Source: Oehlia diaphana
Taxonomy: Eukaryota > Glomeromycota > Glomeromycetes > Glomerales > Glomeraceae
Assembly (NCBI GenBank): GCA_003833135.1
Contig: QZLH01000890.1
Coordinates: 6,616 to 53,390 of the forward strand
Length of the DNA: 46,775 nt
Direction of reading: 5' to 3'
Each line of letters starts with the position of its first letter. Position 1 is the first letter of the stretch. Below, piece after piece: positions 39,922-46,775 of this stretch. The translations under genes were made by a program, and so were the position numbers. The notes beneath the pieces were generated by a model. That model was given only the letters and a program-made list of their open reading frames with translations, did not search any database and was not told the DNA's origin.

Positions 39922-41343
39922 ATGAAATACTATGATAAATACCGAGATTACAAATTGAGTGGAAATAATGTTGTGGACGATTTTATTATATATACGCAAA
40001 AAATGACAATCTAAAAACCGGAAGGATAGAGTTTGTTTCCTATGACCAATTTGAAAACATAGAATTTCTTGCTGAGGGAGGATTTAGTAAAATATATAAA
40101 GCCATCTGGGTCGAAAAACATAATAATAAATGTAAAACAATTGCTCTTAAAAACTTAACAATTCTAAAGACATCACACCTAAGGATTTAAATGAGGTATA
40201 GTATTTTATAATAACTTATTATTTTTCATAATATGAAGAACTTGTATTAATATATGTATATGTGTGTGTTTAAAATCCTGCTTGAAATGTTTTATGATTA
40301 TCATTCACGTTCATCAGAAATATTTGGTATTAATGAATATTTTAATTTTCATAATGTTTGTATTATCAATTATTACGGAATTACCCAAGATCCTACAACA
40401 AAGGATTTTATGATAATTATGGATTATTATTCTTCAGGAGACTTGAGACATTATATAACAAATCACTTTGATTATTCTTGGTACAAAAAATTGATTATGT
40501 TAACTTCTATTTTAAGTGGACTAAAGTATATTCATGATGCAATATTATTCACCGTGATTTTCATAGCGGAAATATCCTTTATAATAATGCAACTTCTGCA
40601 ATAATATGTGATTTAGGAATAAGTAAATCCTCAATCGCAGCAGATAATAGTGGTGTGATTTATGGAATTATTCCATATATTGCTCCAGAGATTTTTCAAG
40701 GACACAATTATACTACAGCTTCAGATATATATAGCTTTGGTATGATGATGTGGGAATTTATGACAGGTAGAAGACCATTTTGGGATCAAAATCATGATAT
40801 AGATCTTATCATTAGTATCTGTGATGGTCTTCGTCCTCCAATTACTACAAATATACTGAAAGATTATATTATTCCGATGAAAAAATGTTGGCATTTTGAT
40901 CCGAATAAAAGGCCAACAGCTAGTAGTATTTTAAAAGAATTAGATCATATTAAATTAAGTGAGCTTGAAAAACCAACAAAGATTATACTATCCCCAGAAA
41001 TTGGACCTATAACAATCAACCAATAATCCGGGAGCAATTTATACGAGTAGACCTTTAAGTAATATGATAAAATCTGCAATATGTACAAGTATGAGTCAAG
41101 AAGCCCTTACCTTAGAATCTTTATAATTAGGTAAATTTAGTCTATTAAATTATTTTAGATCCATTTTATTATTATCAAAATAACAATACGCTTTCTAATG
41201 GTAATTTTTATTTTAAAAAATTTTGATGAAACATCAAATATAGTTATAATTTATTTTATTGTATTATATATTTTAGATAATTTAACAAGAGAATGGGAAT
41301 TGGATATTAATAATATGAAATCTAATAATGATAATGACGGGTA
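39922..41343 (+). pseudogene. TKL-type protein kinase pseudogene (copy 1)
   Basis: This is a near-identical copy of the kinase gene at 42462, broken many times. One A is missing from the run at 39998-40003, one from the run at 40149-40153, and one near 40541, just before the catalytic HRD. The acceptor before exon 2 is changed from CCCAG to CCTGC (about 40278). A 4-bp insertion near 41011-41024 leads to a stop, and GAA is replaced by TAA at 41124. Remaining pieces still show YGIIPYIAPEIFQGHN and SDIYSFGMMMWEFMTGRRP. The last-exon relic (EWELDINNMKSN, stop TAG at about 41341) is also present. All A-run lesions could be sequencing errors, but the acceptor change, insertion and nonsense base are not of that type. 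Confidence 0.85.
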
Positions 41344-41345
41344 GT

Positions 41346-42461
41346 AACTAAGTAAGTAATTATGATTATATAAGTATTATCTATGATTTTTTCTTTTACA
41401 ATATTTGTAGGACATTAAGGAAAGTACAGGATTTATTTACTTTTACTTTTTAACAAATTGCATAATAGAGCAAAATTATTTTTTTTTATTTTTCTGTTAT
41501 TTCTAATCATTTTTATTTATTTTATATTATTTTGTACTACTTTGTACTTTATAATTTTTTAAATTTATATAACTTGTTGTTAGTATTCTTATATATAAAT
41601 AAAATATAATTACAAATTATTCTCTAATAAATATCGATATAGTATACTGTATACCTTGTTATATCAACTTAATTTACTGCGCTATATGAACTTGATCTTT
41701 ATAAATAAATTAACTATTTATATTTATTTACCGGCTTATAAAATACGCTAATTTCATATCAAGTTAGGACTTCAGTAATAAAATCCAAATTGATTGATCT
41801 ACATTTTGTTTATTTCCATTCTAATCAACTGATCACCAATTATACAATCGATTTAATGACTAAAAAAAGAAATATTTCATCATAAACCTATCCAATTCAA
41901 GCTCTATCGGTAGTGTCCACATAAAAAATATTTATCATGATCATCATTACGAAAAAGCTTTCAATAGGAATTTATGCATAGAGAAGAATCTAAAATTTAT
42001 GTTTAATCAATTATATATCAGGTATGTCATCATTCTGGATTTTTAACTGGAGGGTGAAAAAAAATTGGAAATTTAAATGTTCATTTCCGATTATTCTATG
42101 TCATTTTTTGTCTAAATTTGTCGAAATTGTAATTAATTAAGGTAGATCTGATTGTTTTATTGACTTTTTTGATAATTTGGCGTATTTTTCAAATGACAAA
42201 ATCAAAATTTTAATTTGGATTAGAATCTTTCAATGATTAGACCAATGATAACTTTTGTCATTGTAGTTGATTGTAAATTAAATGAATCCGTGTAACCATA
42301 TGATTTTCTAACATCTTATTAATAAAATAATCCGGAAAAAAAGAGATTGGCTAAAAAGATTCGAAAAATATATATTTATATCTATAATTCTATATAAAGA
42401 CCGAGTGTCCTAAATTATCTTTATAATTCTTTATATAAAAAAAATATTTCAATCATACAAA
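41346..42461. other. Spacer between the two kinase copies
   Basis: No coding sequence was found. The final 35 bp before the second ATG (a run of A followed by TATTTCAATCATACAAA) match the sequence before the first copy, so the duplication begins slightly upstream of the start codon. The rest of the two upstream regions is not obviously alike. Confidence 0.45.
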
Positions 42462-43939
42462 ATGAAATACTATGATAAAAACCGAGATTACAAATTGAGT
42501 GGAAATAATGTTGTGGACGATCTTATTATATATACGCAAAAAAATGCCAATCTAAAAACCGGAAGGATAGAGTTTGTTTCCTATGACCAATTTGAAAACA
42601 TAGAATTTCTTGCTGAGGGAGGATTTAGTAAAATATATAAAGCCATCTGGGTTGAAAAACATAATAATAAATGCAAAACAATTGCTCTTAAAAAACTTAA
42701 AAATTCTAAAGATATCACACCTAAGGATTTAAATGAGGTATAGTATTTATTATTTTTCATAATATGAAGAACTTGTATTAATATATGTTTATGTGTGTTT
42801 AAAATCCCAGCTTAAAATATTTTATGATTATCATTCACGTTCATCAGAAATATTTGGTATTAATGAATATTTTAATTTTCATAATGTTTGTATTATCAAT
42901 TATTATGGAATTACCCAAGATCCTACAACAAAGGATTTTATGATAATTATGGATTATTATTCTTCAGGAGACTTGAGACATTATATAACAAATCACTTTG
43001 ATTATTCTTGGTACAAAAAGTTGATTATGTTAATTTCTATTTTAAGTGGACTAAAGTATATTCATGATGCAAATATTATTCATCGTGATTTCCATAGCGG
43101 AAATATCCTTTATAATAATGCAACTTCTGCAATAATATGTGATTTAGGAATAAGTAAATCCTCAATCACAGCAGATAATAGTGGTGAGATTTATGGAATT
43201 ATTCCATATATTGCTCCAGAGATTTTTCAACGACACAAGTATACTACAGCTTCAGATATATATAGCTTTGGTATGATTATGTGGGAATTTACGACGGGTA
43301 GAAGACCATTTTGGGATCAAAATCATGATATAGATCTTATCATTAGTATCTGCAATGGTCTTCGTCCTTCAATTACTACAAATATACCGAAAGATTATAT
43401 TAATCTGATGAAAAAATGTTGGCATTCCGATCCGAATAAAAGGCCAACAGCTAGTAGTATTTTAAAAGAATTAGATTATATTAAATTAAGTGAGCTTGAA
43501 AAACCAACAAAAATTAAACTAACCCCAGAAATTGGACCTACAACAACCAATAATCCGGGAGCAATTTATACGAGTAGACCTTTAAGTAATATGATAAAAT
43601 CTGCAATATGTACAAGTATGAGTCAAGAAGCCCTTACTTTAGAATCTTTAGAATTAGGTAAGCTATTTTATAATAATAATTTGTTAAGATATGAATTGTA
43701 TAATAAAAAAAAAAACTTTATTTTTTTTTTATTACAAATTATTCAGATCCATTTAATTATTATCATCAAAATAATGATTATACCTCTTTTAATGGTAATT
43801 ATTTATTTATTTTAATTTTATATTATTAATATTAACAGTTATTTATTACATATGTGCATTTTAATTAATTTAAACAAAAGAATCAGAACTTGATATTAAT
43901 AATATAAGATCAGATAAATATGATAATTATAGTAAGTAA
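42462..43939 (+). CDS. TKL-type protein kinase (copy 2, apparently intact)
   Basis: Four exons, 42462-42737, 42811-43657, 43747-43794 and 43881-43939, encode 409 residues. The kinase domain starts after a short leader. The glycine loop is EGGFSKIYKAIW, the ATP lysine lies in TIALKKLK, the catalytic loop is HRDFHSGNILYN and the APE motif is YIAPEIF. Before the APE motif, the metal-binding motif reads DLG instead of DFG. WEFTTGRRPFWDQNHD, CWHSDPNKRPTASSI and the subdomain order are those of the TKL/RTK-like kinases that are hugely expanded in Rhizophagus. The catalytic residues needed for activity are present, so it may be active. The short tail ends ESELDINNIRSDKYDNYSK. Downstream copies of this last exon could serve as alternatives. 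Substrate unknown. Confidence 0.82.
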
Positions 43940-44410
43940 TTAAAATTTTTTTTATACCAAAACTAATATTTTATAAACATTTTATATAGAATATATGATA
44001 CAATATTCATATAATATCTTTTGGTTAACTTTAGTTATTTACGACAAGTATCTGATGAAAAATTTGACAAAAGAATGGGAACTTGATATTAATAATATCA
44101 AATCAGATGAATATAATAATTATAGTGAGTATTAAAATCTTATTTATAATGATTATTTATAAAACTAATATTTTATACAATTTATATTAAAATATATGAT
44201 ACAATTATCATATAATATCTTTTGGTTAACTTTAGTTATTTACAACAAGTATTTAGACAATTTAGCAAAAGTATTAAAAGTATTGGAACTTGTTATTAAT
44301 AATATAGTAACACTACTTTCATATATCTTTTGGTTAACTTTAATTGTTTGCAACAAGTACCCGGGCAATTTGACAAAAGAATGGAAATTTTATATTGATA
44401 ATATAAGATC
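43876..44410 (+). repeat. Tandem copies of the kinase last exon
   Basis: A unit containing ACAAAAG|AAT.GGAACTTGATATT and AATAATAT recurs with anchors near 43886, 44079, 44285 and 44383. The second copy keeps an acceptor (TTGACAAAAG), the same phase and its own stop, and would encode EWELDINNIKSDEYNNYSEY. Third and fourth copies are degraded. Between them, the segment ATAATATCTTTTGGTTAACTT recurs at about 44011, 44213 and (altered) 44324. The pattern looks like local tandem duplication of the 3' end of the kinase gene. Whether the second copy is used is unknown. Confidence 0.7.
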
Positions 44411-44626
44411 AAATTTATATGCCTTTCAGTCAACTTTGGTTATCCACAACAAATGTATGTACTCTATGCAAAAAAATACTGCACAAGTTTTAAAGCTTAA
44501 ACAAAATTCAAATTATAACTGGTGGAATAATGATAGAAGAAAATTATTAACTTTGTTGAAAGCTTTATTGGAATCTAATTTTTTATTTGGTTATTACAAT
44601 AGAAAAATTCATTAGTGTATACATCG

Positions 44627-45424
44627 TATAATAAGATTATTTATCATTTCAATCAATCTCTTTTGTTTTGGATTTTATTGGGATCTAATATTTTGTTCAA
44701 TTATATCGCAGAAACTGAAGTTCATTGGTGTATACATAGTATTAATAAGATTATTTGTCATTTCAATCAATCTCTTTTGTTTTGGATTTTATTGGGATTT
44801 AATATTTTATTCGATTATATCGCAGAAACTGAAGTTCATTGGTGTATATATAGTATTAATAAGATTATTTGTCATTTCAATCAATCTCTTTTGTTTTGGA
44901 TTTTATTGGGATCTAATATTTTGTTCGATTATATCGCAGAAACTGAAATTCATTGGTGTATACATAGTATTAATAAGATTATTTGTAATTTCAATCAATC
45001 TCTTTTGTTTTGGATTTTATTGGGATCTAATATTTTGTTCAATTATATCGCAGAAACTGAAGTTCATTGGTATATACATAGTATTAATAAGATTATTTGT
45101 CATTTCAATCAATCTTTTTTGTTTTGGATTTTATTGGGATCTAATATTTTGTTCAATTATATCGCAGAAGCTGAAGTTCATTGGTGTATACATAGTATTA
45201 ATAAGATTATTTGTCATTTCAATCAATCTTTTTTGTTTGGGATTTTATTGGGATCTAATATTTTGTTCGATTATATCGCAGAAACTTAAGTTCATTGATG
45301 TATACATAGTATTAATAAGATTATTTACTATTTCAATCATATTTTTTTTGTTCGGGATTCTGATCGAAATTTAATATCCTATTATATCACAGAAAAATCC
45401 ACAGTATTAATAGCTTAATAAGAT
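44627..45424 (+). repeat. 114-bp tandem array, about seven copies, open as 38-codon repeat
   Basis: Copies begin ATTAATAAGATTATTTGTCA at 44741, 44855, 44969, 45083, 45197 and 45311, exactly 114 bp apart. A diverged first copy starts near 44627 and a decayed partial lies at about 45418. A plus-strand frame is open from 44615 to stop 45287-45289, 224 codons with no ATG. Its repeat unit reads INKIICHFNQS, then the hydrophobic LLFWILLGSNILFNYIA, then ETEVHWCIHS. Most base differences between copies change the amino acid (Ser/Phe, Asn/Asp, Cys/Tyr, Val/Ile, Thr/Ala, His/Asn, Leu/Phe, Trp/Gly), and I saw only one silent change. That pattern argues against coding constraint, so I call it a satellite-like array. 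Confidence 0.8.
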
Positions 45425-45964
45425 TATTTACCATTTCAATTTTTAATCAACTTTTTTTAACTGAGAACCAGTAATTTGTTTGATTATGTCATAGAATAGT
45501 AGTTTTCATTGATATATAAATACATATTAATAGAACATTTCAACCATTTTTTTCTTGTTTTAAAATTTATATCGGTATCCAATCATAGAAATTTTCACCG
45601 TACCTGTTATTTGATAGGATTATTTCATTTTTTTTTTATTTTATCTTTCTTTTTTATTTAATTATTATTATTAACAAATAAACAATAAAAATATTATTTT
45701 ATATTCAATAAAGTAATTTATAATTTGTTTCGCGCAAATACTGTATATGGTAAAGATTTCCAAAAAAATTCTTTACGATCACGTTAATTGACTTTTTAAC
45801 ATTATAAAAAAAAAAAAAAAAATTTGATTATGAATTTCAGATTATTTATTCTCAGAGAAATGTTTTTATTTTCCCTCTCCATTAAAAATAATAAATTTTT
45901 TAAAAATTCCATATGACATAAATATTTATAATTACAAAAAAATTCGATGGTAAATAATAGTAGA
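45425..45964. other. AT-rich region, no gene seen
   Basis: Short decayed pieces of the upstream array (ATTTCAATC-like and TTCATTGATATATAAAT) can be seen up to about 45560. After that the DNA is simple A/T sequence with runs of T at 45627 and A at 45808. No RNA gene or coding sequence was found. Confidence 0.4.
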
Positions 45965-45979
45965 GGCTTATGTTTATAT

Positions 45980-46180
45980 TTATATTCGGTATTTATACGG
46001 TATTTATATATTTATAAACAGCACTTTTACAGCATCTATTTATATTTATTTACGGCAATTATTTACAGCAATTACATAGCATCTATATATATTCATTTAC
46101 AGGATTTATACAACATTTATACATTTATTTACAGCATTTATACAACATTTTATATATTTTTTTACAACATTTATAAATAT
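45980..46180 (+). repeat. Degenerate minisatellite with TTTACAGC/ATTTATACAAC units
   Basis: Short units alternate: ATTTATACAAC (11 bp) and longer forms such as ATTTATACATTTATTTACAGC (21 bp). Variants include TTTACAGCATC, TTTACGGCAATT, TTTACAGGATT and TTTACAACATT. The cleanest part is 46102-46170, where an 11 + 21 bp higher-order unit appears about twice. A 109-codon open frame over this region (Tyr/Ile/Phe-rich) is a by-product of the repeat. Confidence 0.65.
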
Positions 46181-46276
46181 TTCTATTTAATACAAGTAAG
46201 TATTTATTACAAGTTTTTAACAAGTTTTAACAGAAAGAAAGGCATTGAACAAATGAAAAATCATGATCATAATTAA

Positions 46277-46662
46277 TAACAAGTTAATTTCAAAATAACT
46301 AGTATTTTATGTAATTTGGATTAATTTTGTTTATTCGTAACATTTGAATTTTGAATTTGAAATTTTGAAACGAGATTTTATCAAAAATTAGTAATTCTTA
46401 TATGAATCGAATCTCTTTTTTTTTTTTTTTTTTATTACGAAATGAAATTCCAAGAATAAAATAAAAAATAAATCAATTTTTTAATAAAAAAAAAGTTTGT
46501 CATATTTGTCATATTTTAATAAAAAGTTTGTCATATTTTATAAAAAAATCTAATTCTTTCTAAATTTTTAATTTTTATAATTCTTTTAAATTTTATAATT
46601 TTATAATTCTTTCGAAATTTTAATAAATTTTTTTTGTTATTTTTGCTTTTGTTGAATCTTTG

Positions 46663-46699
<37 letters not shown>

Positions 46700-46721
46700 A
46701 AAAAAGAAAAAAAAAAAAAAA

Positions 46722-46752
<31 letters not shown>

Positions 46753-46775
46753 TGATTTTAAACAAGATTATTTTT
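46277..46775. other. Low-complexity tail of the window
   Basis: The region has a T-run at about 46417-46432, two copies of TTTGTCATATTTTA (46495-46540), then ATTTTATAATTC-like repeats. It ends in a broken poly(A) tract of about 90 bp (46662-46751) interrupted by C, G and TT. No gene was found. The A-tract could be the tail of another retroinsert on the plus strand, but no flanking duplication is visible before the edge. Confidence 0.5.

Noticed and set aside
44196..44615. 139-codon open frame as a separate gene
   Set aside because: It runs through degraded copies of the kinase last exon and the spacer between them; better explained as repeat debris.
44627..45424. CRISPR-like array reading of the tandem repeats
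   Set aside because: The units are contiguous 114-bp copies without unique spacers, in a eukaryotic spliced-gene context.
45947..46276. 109-codon Tyr/Ile-rich open frame
   Set aside because: Product of the AT minisatellite; no coding bias.
46662..46751. Poly(A) tract as the tail of a second retroinsertion
   Set aside because: The tract is interrupted, no polyadenylation signal or target-site duplication is visible, and the window ends 24 bases later.

Overview
The window looks like nuclear DNA from a fungus with a very AT-rich, intron-dense genome. Fungal markers include a Skt5/Chs4-type chitin synthase regulator, yeast-type Cox9, a calmodulin whose first exon is just ATG, and mevalonate kinase. 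An AT-rich fungus with many small introns, young transposon fragments and duplicated tyrosine-kinase-like (TKL) genes best fits an arbuscular mycorrhizal fungus (Glomeromycotina, Rhizophagus-like). That placement is inference from gene content and composition, not a database match. Protein genes were reconstructed by hand: almost all introns start GT and end AG, are about 60-150 bp, and give in-frame, family-length proteins when removed.

Positions 1-38000 are mostly conserved single-copy housekeeping genes. In order: the 3' end of an unidentified gene; an intron-containing tRNA-Lys(UUU); an ARF6-type GTPase; mitochondrial glutamyl-tRNA synthetase (-) head-to-head with cyclin C (+); the Skt5/Chs4-like Sel1-repeat protein (-); calmodulin (-) divergent from an FAD-dependent oxidoreductase (+); an FCHO/Syp1 endocytic adaptor; Cox9 (-) divergent from SEC23 (+); a 5.8-kb AT-rich repeat island at 21804-27620; tRNA-Ser(AGA); Mo25/Hym1; mevalonate kinase (-) head-to-head with the APC/C subunit Cdc23/APC8 (+); and a ZNF277-like zinc finger gene (-). 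They do not form one pathway, although ARF6, FCHO, SEC23 and Skt5 all act in membrane traffic or polarized growth, and Mo25, calmodulin, cyclin C and Cdc23 act in signalling or cell cycle control. Several divergent pairs share short promoters of 150-220 bp.

The repeat island and the last 9 kb are the accessory parts. The island holds a 334-bp Tc1/mariner-like MITE, a recent poly(A)-tailed retrocopy with a 17-bp target-site duplication and a 69-nt A tail, and an imperfect palindromic element. From 38 kb onward there are an 11-bp tandem repeat, a 213-bp MITE with an 8-bp target-site duplication, a broken TKL kinase copy, a nearly identical intact copy about 2.5 kb downstream, tandem copies of the kinase last exon, a 114-bp (38-codon) tandem array, and simple repeats up to the window end. 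No CRISPR array, bacterial-type operon or clearly new defence-like system was seen. The most unusual structures are the kinase/last-exon/114-bp array block and the retrocopy.
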